Source: Thuidium tamariscinum (taxonomy: Eukaryota; Streptophyta; Bryopsida; Hypnales; Thuidiaceae). Taken from it: a stretch of DNA of 64,000 nt. The stretch lies in contig OX344751.2 of NCBI GenBank assembly GCA_947034885.2, forward strand, positions 12,710,001-12,774,000. Direction: 5' to 3'. The notes under the pieces are model-generated. The model had not been told where the DNA came from. It did no database searches and saw nothing but the letters and a program-made list of their open reading frames with translations. Position numbers and translations under genes: made by a program. The stretch's first letter is position 1. Each line of letters opens with the position of its first letter. Positions 23,871 through 35,746 of this stretch are shown here, piece after piece.

Positions 23871-24496
23871 TAAGGTTTTGTGGGTCAAAATTAGAAAATA
23901 CTCCCAAAATTGTCAAAAACAACACCTTTTAAAAATAGGGTTGTAAATCAAAATTTATTCACTTTTTAGAATTTTTAATTGAAGGATCTTGATCTTGATA
24001 AGTACATTTGTCTTGCAAGAAAAATGAAGGTTCAAAACTAAGGTGTATTGTATGTGTCACATATAACCCAACAAAGAGCAATACAATGTTTTTTCAAAGG
24101 TTGCTTAAGCCTTTTACAATGTGGCATTGTTAAGCCTTTGAGCCCTATAATTCAAATTCTACTTTGCAAATTTATTTGAAGACTTCAAATTTTGAGTAGA
24201 GATTCAATTTAAGAGGTGTGCAAAACTTCAAAATAATGCTTTGCTTCACTTACCTAAATTGGAAGTAAAGAAAAGAAAAGCATACAACTTCTTAACCAAT
24301 TGTTGAATCTTTGTAAAAATTTGATTTCCTAAAAAGTCATTTGAATTTTCAATCTTAGAAAAAAAAGTTGACAAATAAAAACCAAAATATCACATACTTC
24401 ACTCTAAATACTCCAAACACCTCCCAAACCATTTTAGATTTAGCCCATTAAGGACTAGGTGACCACATTTTGGTCAGCATTGATACTTCTTCATTT
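23871..24496. other. A+T-rich gene-free region
   Basis: No gene, RNA or clear repeat was recognised. Confidence 0.4.
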
Positions 24497-24764
24497 CATT
24501 AGATGAAATTTGAGGGCATTGGAAGATTGAGGGTTCCCAAACTATGGGAACAGGAATCTTATGTGGTTGAGACATTACCACATAATTAAATTTTATTTTT
24601 TTGAATTTTTTTTGGGACTTTTTTTTATATTTCAAAACCCCCCAATTTATTTTTTTATTTTTTTATTTGGGTTAATGCCGGCTTGATAGCAGCTAGCGGC
24701 ATTATGAACCATTTTGGGAACACACCCGAAACGGCCCTCTAGTGCCCTCAAATGTCATCTAATG
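24497..24764. mobile_element. 268-bp MITE with CATTAGA ends, copy 1
   Basis: The left end CATTAGATGAAATTTGAGGG and the reverse complement of the right end CATTAGATGACATTTGAGGG are nearly identical; further pairing includes GTTCCCAAA. A second copy of 269 bp lies at 55796-56064, sharing the ends and an inner T-rich block (TTTTTGAATTTTTTTT then GGACTT then ATTTCAA). Target duplication is unclear. No coding capacity. Confidence 0.75.
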
Positions 24765-26194
24765 GTAGAAAGACTTTTTAAAATGAATTTGGATAGAGGA
24801 CATGTGTGGGGAATTGGGAACCAAATGCTTTAGAACAAGAATCACAACAATCTCAACTAATATGCAATTCAAGGGTTGGGAAAAACTAATGAAATATGAG
24901 CCAAAAATACAATCTTTCAACACAAGAACCTTCAATTGCCACAAAATTATGATGGAGACCCAAGCATTCATTCATTAGTATGGTTAAATCTCTAGAATGC
25001 ATCATGGTTTAGTAATTTTCTTCATATTTAGCCTTGCATTAGAAAATGTCTTCCCCACCCCAAAAATCAACCACCGTCTATATTGGGTTAAAAGAGCTGT
25101 GGGGAGGTAATTTTCATTCGAACTGGCAGAATTGAAATTCATGCCCCACAGATGACCGACAGTTCTATCAACTTTGTGCTTCCGTGTGCCTCTCGTGGGA
25201 AGTATATCATCAATTCTGCGAAGGAAGCCAACTCCACGAGTGACGAATTGATTTGCAGTGAATTTAAAATGTACCAGCAACGAACGTTGGATATTGAAAT
25301 CATTTCGTAATAAACATTCATGACAAAACGTGAATTGAGTGAGTGTGTGTCGGTCTGTAGTCTTCTTTTCAAGCCACTCTTAGGTGTCCTGTTTTCATTT
25401 TCAATGGGAATTGTCCATTTGTTTCAAAAAAAGAAAAAAGAAAAAACACTCTTAGATACGTCAAGGACCAAGCGGAGAATGCTCAAGGCTCATTCAAGCC
25501 AAAACGATCAAATCATTCGAACAGTAAAGTACATCAATTGGTCTCAAACTGGCAAACCCAGCATGCGACTCACGGGCATTTCTCATTCAATTCAGACCTT
25601 TCAGTTTGCTCGAGGTGCAGCTAGTATTCACAAACATGCTACTTTTTTTCGCTATAAAAAGATTCTTTTGAACAAGCTGAAAATTTAGTGCACTTTAATT
25701 TGCACACAAATCAAAGGACTTCATCAACAATTGTTGAGGTGTGTAACAGAAACAGAAAAAACCTAAGCATCACTAAAAGAGATCACCCATTTCTGATCAA
25801 GTTCCCATCCTGACAACTTAGGCTACTTAATCTCCAGTAAGTTGAAGTGTAGGTGACAACTCACATAAAGTAGGACCCCGTAAGAGCAACAAAAATATTT
25901 GCTTGTTATACATTGAAAGCACACAATGATCACAATATGTATAGTGAAGGCTTTACTTTGATTTTGAAACCATCTTATGATTGAAAATAGGTTTGTACAT
26001 ATCAAGAATGGGACAAACGGACTCTTCAAGAAAAAAATTCATAATGATTTTGTGTTTGATGGAAATTTTTTAGGGAATTACGAAATCTTTTTTAAATCTA
26101 TTTCTTAACAAGTTTAATTTTTTTCCTAAACTTTTTCCATCACAGCAATAGGCTAAACTGCTGAAGTGATTGGAAATGGGTGATCATCATCATA
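24765..26194. other. Gene-free spacer
   Basis: Mixed composition, slightly G+C-richer after 25080. ORFs of 60-120 codons here resemble no family and overlap each other on both strands. No gene is supported. Confidence 0.4.
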
Positions 26195-26382
26195 CATTAA
26201 TTTGTCCTAGTATAGCAATGACGGGGAAATTAGAGTCATTTAGTAAACTAGTGTTACCACAAAATTTTATCCTTGCGAAGGTTGGTAGAATACACAGTAC
26301 TGTATTCCGGCGTGCACTAATTCGAAATAGTGTTACTTGGGTAATTAGTGTAACCCACTCAATATATCAGGACAAATTAGTG
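26195..26382. mobile_element. Small TA-flanked inverted-repeat element
   Basis: The ends CATTAATTTGTCCTAGTATA and (reverse complement) CACTAATTTGTCCTGATATA are inverted. TA flanks both sides. The interior repeats AGTGTTAC and TAGTGTAAC. Ends beginning CAYTAA and TA flanks are also seen in the element at 34836-35344, which may belong to the same group. Confidence 0.5.
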
Positions 26383-28268
26383 TAACTGAAATCTTGTAAT
26401 CAGGGTTTCAGTAACCGCCTCTGCTCCAGAATAGCATTGGCAAATCTATTCCAACCACCCCTAACCGCTCCGTCTAATAAAAAATGTACGCAGCCAGTCG
26501 CCGCATACTCCCCATCGACGGTTTCACGAGCTCCAGGGAAAGGGATCGACGGTGGAGGCTCACCTACCAGTACGAACACTGTAGTGCGGGGACGAGTAGG
26601 TGAAGTATACGGCTGCGATGGTTCCAACCGCTTTCATCGACGGCGACCAGGAAGTCTCGCTTCATCCGAGGCGTCGCGTAACAATGCCATGGCCCGCCTG
26701 GTGAAGTGCCCGACTTGAAATGCGTGCTGGAAGGGTCGGGTCAAGGGGTTCGGCTGCCAGCCAAAGTTGTCTCTCCATTGGTGGCATTTTCACGAGCTTC
26801 GGAAAGGGAGGGAGGCTGAAAGCACGGACGGAGCCCCGGAGGTTCAAGGATTTCAGCAAGCAGATCAGAGAAAACAAACTGGTGGGGAATGGAATGGGAA
26901 ACAACTGGATTGGTATTTACTTTGCCGAGAATTGTTTTGTTTCCGACACGGTAATTAGTTGCATTTGTTACCGTCACTTACCCAGCAGTTCAATTAGGTT
27001 ACATTTATGTCCCATTTCCCTACAGTGGGAATTGTAGTGCGTATCATATGATCAGTCAGCTGGCTTGGATATTCTTTTCCGTCATCGAACCCTGATCAGG
27101 AATTGGCAATTTTTTAGTTTTTTTATGGGAACAAATGAAGGAAATCCAGCTTACAGCAGGGAGAAGCACCGCAAGGCCTACACCGGGTGACAATGTTGCC
27201 ACCCTGGCCTAGGGCAATGAGTTGCCGAAGTTAGAAGGAATCATACTGAGAGACTTGCAACAAGACGGAATTGGCAATTTTGAGTTGTATTGACGAATTG
27301 GGTTTAGCACAATTGTACTAAACTTGAAGTAATAATCATTGTCTCAACTATCAACGGAAATCCCCGCGTGGGCTGTGGGCATTATTTTCTTTTGTTGCAA
27401 TTGAACTTCAGGGCTCCGAAAAATTGGTTTATATTTGGAAGGTTGCTGGTAACATGTGAGTGTAAGTGGTTGTTGCAATGTTGAAGTAGATACCGTGCGC
27501 TCTACAAAGAAACCGAAGCAGTATTCAAGCGTTATTGTAGCAGCTTAACAAGATTTGTGGGAGCCGGGAGCTCTCTCATTGTTATAAAACCTTGGTCTTG
27601 TCTGCTATGTATTTCATGTCGTAGGATGTGAATTCTGTCCAAGGTCCCTCAAGTGGGAATTCCATGAATTTGGAAATGGTCAAAAAAATCATTTTGTTTG
27701 CTTACAAGTAAGAAGAAACGACGGGGAGGTTCCTTGCATAATATTTACCTTGCTGAGAATTGTTTGCTCTCATCTTAAATAAGGAAATTTGTTTAGGCAT
27801 TCCAGTTTCGTTGGTGGTGGAAATCCCTGGAGTGAATGAGTGCTCGTTACTGATGAGGTGAGTGATCCAGCGCCAATCAGATGAGTGATTTACCATTCAC
27901 CCCAGCTCGTGATCAACGATTTGGACAGGCAGACTACCGTAATATGGTACTCCGTAATAACTGAATCGCTACAGTAAGGTCAGTGAACTCTGCAAATGTG
28001 AAGAATGAAAGCATCTTTTCCAACTTCAAATGGGAACGAACCAGTGGTCTTAATTAGAGTACGTAATTCTCTATTGTATCCCCCATTCCCCCTCCACCTC
28101 CACGTCGCCCGGAACGTGCAAACCGCCGATGCACAGCGTCCGAGCAATTCATCTCGTCACACATTGGACGCTGCAAAGCCAATGGCTCCCCCATCTTCTA
28201 ATGATAAACTTAAGGTAGCTCTACCCAATTCCGACCACTGACCCAATTCCACCCAAATGAAAAGCCCT
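26383..28268. other. Moderate G+C gene-free region
   Basis: This stretch is clearly less A+T-rich than the window average and has overlapping ORFs on both strands (for example near 26400-26900), but none resembles a known protein and there are no exon-like splice patterns. A short block CTTTGCCGAGAATTGTTT near 26920 recurs with changes near 27750, and GGAATTGGCAATTTT occurs at about 27098 and 27275, suggesting old duplication. Confidence 0.4.
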
Positions 28269-28376
28269 CATTGATTCTAGAATACAAATCTGTGACTATA
28301 GTACATGCCTTAACTTGCATGTATTGTAAAGTTAAGGCATGTACAACAGTCACACATTTGTATTCTGGAATCAATG
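28269..28376. repeat. Inverted repeat with ~48-bp arms
   Basis: The left arm CATTGATTCTAGAATACAAAT continues through TGTGACT and GTACATGCCTTAACTT; the right arm pairs as AAGTTAAGGCATGTAC, AGTCACA and ATTTGTATTCTGGAATCAATG. About 12 nt separate the arms. Likely a small fold-back MITE or hairpin RNA source; no target duplication is seen. Confidence 0.7.
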
Positions 28377-29231
28377 ATGGCTTAGCTCTACCAACGCCAC
28401 CACTCATCATCGAGGTGATGCTTCCCTGTTGGATTTCTCATTTCTATTTCTATTTTTATTTTTGACAAAAACGAAACAGAATTTCGGGTCCAGTTTCTCC
28501 ATTTTTGACTAACTGACCAACCGCTTCCCTGTGCTTTACGATGTCGAGTCTTGCATGCCGTGGCAGTTGAAACAGATGAGTATTATTCCGGTACCAACCA
28601 TGCAAGTTACGGAACTACCAAGGGGGCTCTGGTACTTCGAAGGTCGGGGTGAGCTGGCCCCCTCGCTCGGCCACACCAAGTCTTCAGTTTCCAGGCGTGC
28701 AAAGCCCCCTGTTTCGTGCTCGATTAACTGATCTCCTACACCTCTCTTAGAAAGTTTGGGGCCTCTGATTGCAAATATGGAATCACAATTTGCAAATTTT
28801 ATCATGAGTGTTAAAAAACAAACATTCAGCGTTTTCCCAAGTGGCCGAGCGAGGGCTTTCAAGGTGCAACTGAATGCACACTAATTCAGCCGACGGAAGA
28901 TGAGAGAAATCAGTGAGCACAGTAACTTACTCGGCAGTTACTCAATCCAGCATTTCTATTTTTTTAGACTTACTTTATTCAGTTATTACCACATTGAAAA
29001 GCTTTATACGGTGATCACTGCAAATCGGAATGCAACAAGTCAGCTACATTGATTTCGCAGTCCTACTTAATGGTGCGAGTGGGTCCATTTTACCAAAGTC
29101 ACACGATTTTGAATCCGTGCAGGTTGATGTGTTACTGCATTGTGCCAGTATTCACAGAATTAAAACGTTTGTATGGTGAGTTGGTGGCACTGATTTTCAA
29201 GGTGATGCTGAAATTTCCCGCCTCACTATTA
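28377..29231. other. Gene-free spacer
   Basis: Moderate base composition; ORFs of up to about 108 codons on the minus strand are not recognised and lack support. Confidence 0.4.
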
Positions 29232-29611
29232 GGGGGTGTCACGGCTCCTCAGAGAAACTCAATTTCTCAGGGAAACCCAAGTTGGTGAGATTTTTCAGGA
29301 GCCAATGAAAACTGCCGTAAAATGGAGGAGCTGTGACACCCCTTTCTGCTGTTCGCAACGATTCCCCAAGAACTTCTGGCTCGCACAGCTGGGTTGGGAG
29401 CTCCGATACTTGTGCCAAGTTGAGGGCTTCAAGAAATTCTTCAAGAAATTTTTCAAAAATGCCGTTTCTTCACCCGCGGAGGAGAAGAAACGGCACTCCG
29501 TTTTCTCTGAGAATTTTGCATCCGCCTTTCGCTCCCGGTGCACCACGTACTCTTTCTCACAGAATCTTTCTCACAGAATTCTGAGGACTTCAGAAGTGCC
29601 GTGACACCCCC
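29232..29611. mobile_element. 380-bp MITE with GGGGGTGTCACGGC ends
   Basis: The left end GGGGGTGTCACGGC and right end GCCGTGACACCCCC are perfect inverted repeats of 14 bp. The pentamer TATTA flanks both ends (29227-29231 and 29612-29616). The interior has a GTGACACCCC copy at about 29333 and a strong hairpin at 29461-29494 (GCCGTTTCTTC paired with GAAGAAACGGC). The G-rich ends resemble PIF/Harbinger MITEs, but a 5-bp flank repeat is not typical of that group. Confidence 0.7.
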
Positions 29612-30134
29612 TATTAGGACAAATCATTGTAGTTACAAAGATACGGCACTTAGTTACAATGAGTTGTCCATCTCTCGTCAGAAAATTGAGCATAGAAAGT
29701 CCTCTTGGTTGATCCCAGATTGCAGATTTTGGGACTATAGAAGCATATCAGTATCAGTGTTCGGGAATCTTTTTGTGTTTTAACGGCATTTCCTTCAAAT
29801 TGAACCGGGTTTTCAAGTATACAGTCCAGTTATTTTGTCTATTTTTACTCATAATAGAAATTATATACGGAGTAGATTTTTTCACCATTTTCTTTTCTGA
29901 TGTTAACTTTTCTAAATGCAACCCTTTTTTTTCCAATTCCACCTGCTAACTTTGAACTAACCCCCAATTTCCCGAACATTGATCAGTATCCCGGGCCATT
30001 AGAATCAAACCATTGCTACTACAGTTACACGCTTATTATCTGAATAGACTGGAGCCCCTGCTGACCAAGATATGTACCGTGTATAAAGTTGGGAACAATA
30101 CTGTCAGTTACTACTCCGGAGTCTGTCTGGAACA
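29612..30134. other. Gene-free spacer
   Basis: A+T content rises through this stretch. No gene or clear repeat was recognised. Confidence 0.35.
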
Positions 30135-30420
30135 GGGTTTTGTTTTTAGGCAATTAAATGCCCAATTTCCTCCAAAAAAAAAATGGACAATTTCAAGTGC
30201 TTAGAAAAAAATGAGGGTAAATGTGACAAAAATTGCCAAACAGAATTAATAGCCTTCTATACTATTGTCAACATGCTTCTAAAACCTCGTTTCATTTGTC
30301 ATGCAAAGCCAAAATTGCATACAAAAATTACATATTCAAAACTGTATACTCAAAATTGGCCTCCTTCAATTAAAATCTCCTAAATTAAAGAGTCAATCAA
30401 CTTAAAACTTTCTTAAAAGG
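30135..30420. repeat. Dispersed repeat, inverted copy at 47575-47870
   Basis: Read in order, this stretch has GGCAATTAAATGCCCAATTTCCTC, AAAATGGACA, CTTCTAAAACCTC, TTTCAT then CATGCAAAGCCA, TGCATACAAAAATT, TACTCAAAATTG and CTTCAATTAAA. The same blocks run in the same order on the opposite strand of 47870-47575. Terminal repeats were not found, so the element type is open. Confidence 0.65.
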
Positions 30421-31005
30421 AAGGCCACATCACCATTTGTCCAAAAAAAAGAAAAAAGAAACCTGGTTTGGAATGCTAATTAGCCATGGACAAAAAACTT
30501 TGGCCAAATTGAGTGCCATGATGGAGATGGCTCCCGTGATCATAGGGTGCATGGAATCTTTTCCAATTGATATCGCTCGAAGCCTTGATTTATGTGATTT
30601 GCACGTGGTGTCATCACTAAAGCTTACTAAGGTAGACCAACCTATTACCACAGACCTTGATTTGCAATCTGACTATCTTGGGGCCAATTCCAAAAGGGAC
30701 ACATATTTTTGAGAAGTATGCACATGTTTTACAAATCAAACCCAAGTGGAATTATAAATTTTTTTAATCAAAATTGTAATTTCTATGAGTTTTTGAAGCG
30801 TTCAGTTGCAAATTACAAAAGCACCCATGATTAAGGTAAGAGGTCCTATAATGAATCATCTAAGGGCTAAAACTAAATTTTAGGTAGGTAAAACTTCTAG
30901 AAATATTTTCAATAAATTTTCCTTAAAAGAGAAGTAGAATTGACATCTAACCCAAGTCATTTCATATTTTTGTGAGCTTTGTGGAATTAGTTATAGAATT
31001 TTGAA
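30421..31005. other. Gene-free spacer
   Basis: A 91-codon ORF at 30437 begins in a poly-A/G run and is not recognised. No gene is supported. Confidence 0.35.
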
Positions 31006-31147
31006 GTTGAAGTGGGATAGGGCTTTGAAATGGAGCACCTCCTTAAATGTGTACAATTTGTACATTGTTGAAGGCTATGAAAAAGCAACATGTACAAACC
31101 ATGTACATTTAAAGAGGTACTCCATTTTAATGCTCGCTCCACTTAAG
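31006..31147. repeat. Inverted repeat with ~50-bp arms
   Basis: The left arm GAAGTGG...AAATGGAGCACCTC, TTAAATGT, TTTGTACAT, GTTG pairs with the right arm CAACATGTACAAA, ACATTTAAAGAGGTACTCCATTTT, CCACTT. The spacer is about 15 nt. Probably a small fold-back element. No target duplication was found. Confidence 0.65.
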
Positions 31148-32316
31148 GACCTCCTAGTCTCCCTACTAACAATCCATAACCACCTTCTTATATCCCTATA
31201 AGCATCTAGATATTCACCAATCAGCTATTGCCGTATTACACCAAATGACATAATTGTACTCATTTTTTTTAATTTCTTGATAGAATTGGCTCATTTTTGG
31301 AGAGAGTGAGATGGTCGAATGGGTAGAAATGGGGCCAAATATAGGGTGATGGAAATCGGTTTTAGATGGAATTAGGCTAGTCTACCTTAGTTGCAGACAA
31401 AGAAGGTTTAGAGGATGTGCTAGGGAACCTAGGTTCAAAGTACTAAATAGTGAAGTTAGGTTGCATTTACAATTAGGTTGCCTTACATAAAGAAAGTTAT
31501 TCTACAAGTCATTAACCCATCAAGGACGGTGGTCGATTTTAGGGGTGGGCAAAACATTTTCTAGCCCTAAGCTAAATATAGAAAAGAATATCAAATTGTC
31601 ATGCATTCCTAAGATCTAACCATAATAATGAAATTGGCATGAATACTTGGGCCTCTACAATAAATTTTTTGGCCATTGAAGGTTCTCTTGTTGGAAGATT
31701 TTTATATTTTCAGCCCACATTTCATTGGTTTTTCAGCCCTATACCACATGCTAGCAAAGATTGTTGTAATTCTTGTCCCAATGCATTCAATTTGCCATAC
31801 TCTACACCTATTTCCTTTTGCCTGTATCCAAATTTCATTTTAAAACTTTGGCTACAAATTAAAAAAAAGTATTAATATCAACTAGAAAATGGTTGACTAA
31901 TCCTTAATGAGTTAAAGTCAACAAATTAATTTTTTGAAATATGAGTCATGAGTCAACAATTAATTTTTGAAAAGAATTTCATGAGTCCCAATTACAACAA
32001 CACCCAATTCAAAAGTAGTGCATTTTTGTATAATAATTGAAAATATTTATATAGTGTGGAATGTTAAGAAATTAGCAAGGGACAAGCTAATTTCACTATT
32101 TAGAGTAGAGTAGAGACGGGAATCATTGCATTTGGATTTTGCCCCCAACCATTCAATTGAGTTCTACTTGATCATATCTTAGTTCCAAGAGCTTTGTTTT
32201 CATTTATTTATAATTATTTTTGGCACACATTGAAGATTATTCAACAGTGAAAAAAAACCCATACAATTTCACCTAGAGATGAAAGTAGGAGCATGACAAA
32301 TGGCTATGAGCTACAA
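31148..32316. other. A+T-rich gene-free region
   Basis: No gene, RNA or obvious repeat was recognised; the longest ORF (78 codons) is not supported. Confidence 0.4.
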
Positions 32317-33133
32317 CGGGGATGCTATTTTGTGAGCCTATGAGCTTGTGAGCCTAGAATTTTTGGTGAAATTTTTAGTGATTTTTAGGGCATGGACCTA
32401 TTACCGTGCTTTAAGAATTTTGGATTTTTATATCTAGTATATCCCCCTCATGAGATTTGAAATTTGTGACTTTCAAAAAAAAAATTTCAAAAAGAAAAAT
32501 TTCAATTTTTTTCGATTTTTTTTTAATCCTTTTTTTATTTTTCAAATTTTTTTTGCAACTCCATCACCCTCCAAAATCCCTCTTGATATTGAAAGGGGTT
32601 TGGAGGTAGAGGACTTTGGAGCTCTCAAAAAAAAAATTCATTTTTTTTCAACTTTTTTTTCTTTTTTTCCAACTATGTTACTAGTTCATTTTTGTTGCGA
32701 CTTTTCACCCTCGAAAACCTTCTCTCGGTACCGAGAGATCAATTTCAAGGTGATAAAGTCGGGGAAAAAAAAAAAAAAAAAACTTTTTTTTTTCTTCTTG
32801 CACAACTCCATCACCTCCAAAAACCCCTTGTTAGATTTTGGATTTTGAACCTCAAAAAAAATTTCAAAAATTCAAAATTTTTTTGGAAGGTATTGAGAGG
32901 CCCTTTAGAGATAGTAGGGTTTTAAAGTACATTAACCACATTTCCACGGTCATAGGTCCATGGTCATAAAGCTAAAATTTTACTATAAATAGATTTTTTT
33001 TTAAATGACTTCACTTTTTTTTTCTCTTGGCTTAAAAAATTCACAGTTTTTTTTGGTTAATTCTCTGGGCTCACAAAACCTACGCTCACTGCTCGCAAGC
33101 TCATGCTTTTAGGCTCACAAACTAGCGTCGTTG
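32317..33133. mobile_element. MULE-like non-autonomous element (817 bp)
   Basis: A 9-bp direct repeat GAGCTACAA flanks it exactly (32308-32316 and 33134-33142), as in Mutator-type insertions. The ends CGGGGATGCTATTTTGTGAGC and (reverse complement) CAACGACGCTAGTTTGTGAGC carry several TGTGAGC-type repeats. Further in, ACCTATTACCGTG faces CCACGGTCATAGGTCC. The middle is low-complexity A/T with a palindrome TCTCGGTACCGAGA near 32725. A relative of 1484 bp lies at 58599-60082 and a short one at 56710-56945. Confidence 0.8.
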
Positions 33134-34067
33134 GAGCTACAAAGGACGACTTTTGATCCCAAAGGTAAGTGCCAAGGCCATTTTGGGGCAAAAAGCATTC
33201 AAAACCATCATTATCAATGCAAACAACAAATATTTTAAACCTTTAGTGACCGGCCGACTTAATTTTGGTCAATTTGGAGGCTTCACGTAAGTTGCTACTT
33301 AAAATGCATTTCATTTGGAAAAAAAAAAAGAACAACAGATTTTGAGTGTCTCAAAATGATTCTCATGAACCAATTTTCAAAGTCAAGTGACAAAGAACAT
33401 GTCCTGTAGGCTTGTTTGAATGAATCTCTATTGGTCCATCAAATGGTGGGGATAGAAAGAAATACAAATTTAGTGCAAAGGAAGACAAGGAATACGTTTT
33501 ATTTGCATAGCCGCGTATTTCGAATGGGATGAAGTGGGCATGGGGAACATGCCTGAGGGTTGCCATTGTGAACGCCAGTTGGTGGAACTTTCTAGGTATG
33601 TTGCTTTAGATATGTTGCTTTGTAAATAGACAAGGTCCAATTGCCGCATGAACGAAACGGACTGTTGAGGGCTTGGAAAGGAATCCAAGGCTTGCTACTG
33701 TCTTAGTAGGCTAGTAGAGTTTGCTTCAATTGTAACATCATGAGAAGGGCATGCAAAGCTTTCATTTTGTAATGTTGATGCAAAACTCCACATTCAACTT
33801 GTACCATGGGCGAGAAGAGACCTTGTACATTGTTGTCGCCACTTGCAATTCTTCATTCTCGTAGCAAGATTGGTATATTAAGGAGTGGGGTGATGGAATT
33901 CATTGCAATGTATGGAAGATAAGAAATTGGTTGCAATTTTCATTAGTTGCAATAGTGGGAGACAATGGGTGGAGGTGTGGCGAATTCTATAGTTGCAAGA
34001 GCAATCATTCTCTAGAGTGAAGATGTAGCGTGGCAACTATGGCAAACATACTTGCGGAAGCACAACT
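33134..34067. other. Gene-free spacer between elements
   Basis: Slightly less A+T-rich than the flanks after 33360; ORFs of up to 72 codons on the minus strand are not recognised. No gene is supported. Confidence 0.4.
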
Positions 34068-34828
34068 GGGTGAATGCAAGAAACACTTCAAGTTTTTTGG
34101 CTCAAAAACATTGATTTTGGACATAGTACTGGCAGTACTATGTGATCCTAACAGTACAGCGTGTTTGACGGAGGCTTACAAATCTCAGTCGTTGATTTTG
34201 GGAACCTATAGATTTGGGCTATCAGTTTAGTACTATGCAATACTATGTTGTACTATAGACTACTACAAAGTACTTCATAGGCCATCTAGCCATAGAGAGC
34301 AAAAAATAGCAAAAAAAGGGTCTGTAGACTTTTTTATTTTTAATAATTCAAAAAAATTCAAAAATTTATTTTAAAAAAATATCATTTTTCTAAACAAAAT
34401 TTTTCTCACATTACAACAAAAAATTCCTCTAGAAATTCTTTTCCCTCTTTGTAGCGTTTGTGCAAAATAAGGTGACTTTGACTCCATGTGGACAATAGAC
34501 ATTTTACTATTTTCATAAAAACTCACTGTCAATCCTTGAAATGTTAATAGACCTCCAACTTTTCCAATTTGTGGCTTCAAATTTGGATTTTTTGAGTCAA
34601 AAATTGGACTGAAACCCCCCAAAATGGCCAACCAATTGGGGGCAGTTTAAAAATAGTAAAATCATTTTTTTTAAATTAAAAAAATTACACAATACACAAA
34701 ACTTTTGTGTGCACTTTAATTCCAAATTTCAAGTTGACAAGGCAAAAAATACAAAAGTTATGAACAAAAAATTACCTAGAAGAAGTCAAGGGGACAAAAA
34801 AATGGTCAAGTGTTTCTTGCAATCACCC
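34068..34828. mobile_element. Non-autonomous element with 4-bp target duplication, copy 2
   Basis: The left end GGGTGAATGCAAGAAACACT and the reverse complement of the right end GGGTGATTGCAAGAAACACT are inverted repeats, flanked by AACT on both sides (34064-34067 and 34829-34832). It has the same ends as the element at 14255-14988. Length 761 bp, no transposase. Another element starts only a few bases after its right end. Confidence 0.7.
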
Positions 34829-34835
34829 AACTATA

Positions 34836-35344
34836 CACTAAAATTGGTAAATAGTGTTGGCAACACTAATTTGTTGAGATAACACTAATTGTGATTAGCA
34901 AAGTTAGTGTTAGAAGATTATTTACTCATTCTAACACTATTTTAGCTCTATAGTAAATTATAGTTTTCTAGGAAAGGGTGCAGATTTTCCTGGCTTGAGG
35001 CAAAAATTACAGTTTTGTAGGAAATGGACAAATTTTTGCAGCGGGAAGTAAAAATTACAGTTTTGCATGGAAGGGACAGATTTTTGCGGTGGGAGGCAAA
35101 AATTACTGTTTTCTAGGAAAATGACAGATTTTTGCGGTGAAAGGCAAAAATTACAGTTTTCGAGGGAAATGATAGATTTTTACGGCAGGGGGCAAAAACT
35201 ACAGTTTTGCAGGGAAGGGACAGATTTTTATGGCAGCAATTAAGTGCTCCAACACTATTTACACGTAAGTTGAAAAATAGTGTTGGGGGTAAAAAACAGG
35301 GAACAACACTAATTATCACCCAACACTATTTACCAATTTTAGTG
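34836..35344. mobile_element. TA-flanked element carrying a 48-bp minisatellite
   Basis: The ends CACTAAAATTGGTAAATAGT and (reverse complement) the same 20 bases form perfect inverted repeats followed by GTTGG, and TA lies on both sides. Near each end are additional copies of AACACTAAT. The centre is filled by the minisatellite listed separately. No transposase. Confidence 0.75.
34955..35240. repeat. 48-bp minisatellite, about six copies
   Basis: The unit has the form AAAAATTACAGTTTTGYAGG then AARGGACAGATTTTTGCGG then YGGGAGGC. The ATTAC/ATTAT anchor recurs at 34957, 35006, 35054, 35102, 35150 and 35198, a step of 48-49 bp. Because 48 is a multiple of three it keeps one minus-strand frame open with a 16-residue repeat, but there is no other sign that it is translated. 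Confidence 0.85.
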
Positions 35345-35746
35345 TAGTGGGTGGAAATGGAAGAAGGCGGCAAAATACTGAGAGCTGGCCAAATCCTCCT
35401 CAAGCAACTGAAGGTGACATTCTCACAATGTAGCTATTACTTGACTTCAAAAATAAAAGGAAAGTAGTAGGGAGGGATCTATGCATTCTTGTGGGATTGC
35501 TTCACTGGCAATACTTGTTGTTACTACCTGTTCCAGAGGGCGCATTGGGCTTTGAAGACTTAGAAGCTGTTACTAATCGCCAATTGCATTGGGTGTTTCA
35601 TAAGCATTTGGCCACAATGCTTAGGTAGACATATTACAGAGAAGAAGGAGATCTAGATGGGATTCCAACTGCCATCAATGATGTGCTCTGATCAAGAGTG
35701 TACCCTTGAGCGTGACCCAAATTCATCTCTCTAGGATGGGAACGAC

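Noticed and set aside
26437..26904. Overlapping ORFs on both strands in a G+C-moderate stretch
   Set aside because: No known motif, no splice pattern, and both strands are open to the same degree, as expected from base composition.
29236..29604. 122-codon ORF
   Set aside because: It is contained within the 380-bp MITE and depends on its palindromic sequence.
32450..32925. 132-codon Phe/Lys-rich ORF
   Set aside because: It is a translation of poly-A/poly-T low-complexity DNA inside the MULE-like element.
34955..35240. CRISPR-like array
   Set aside because: The 48-bp repeats are contiguous with no unique spacers, and the setting is a eukaryotic genome.
35113..35319. Minus-strand ORF with a 16-residue repeat
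   Set aside because: The repeat is the translation of the 48-bp minisatellite; a unit divisible by three keeps the frame open by itself.
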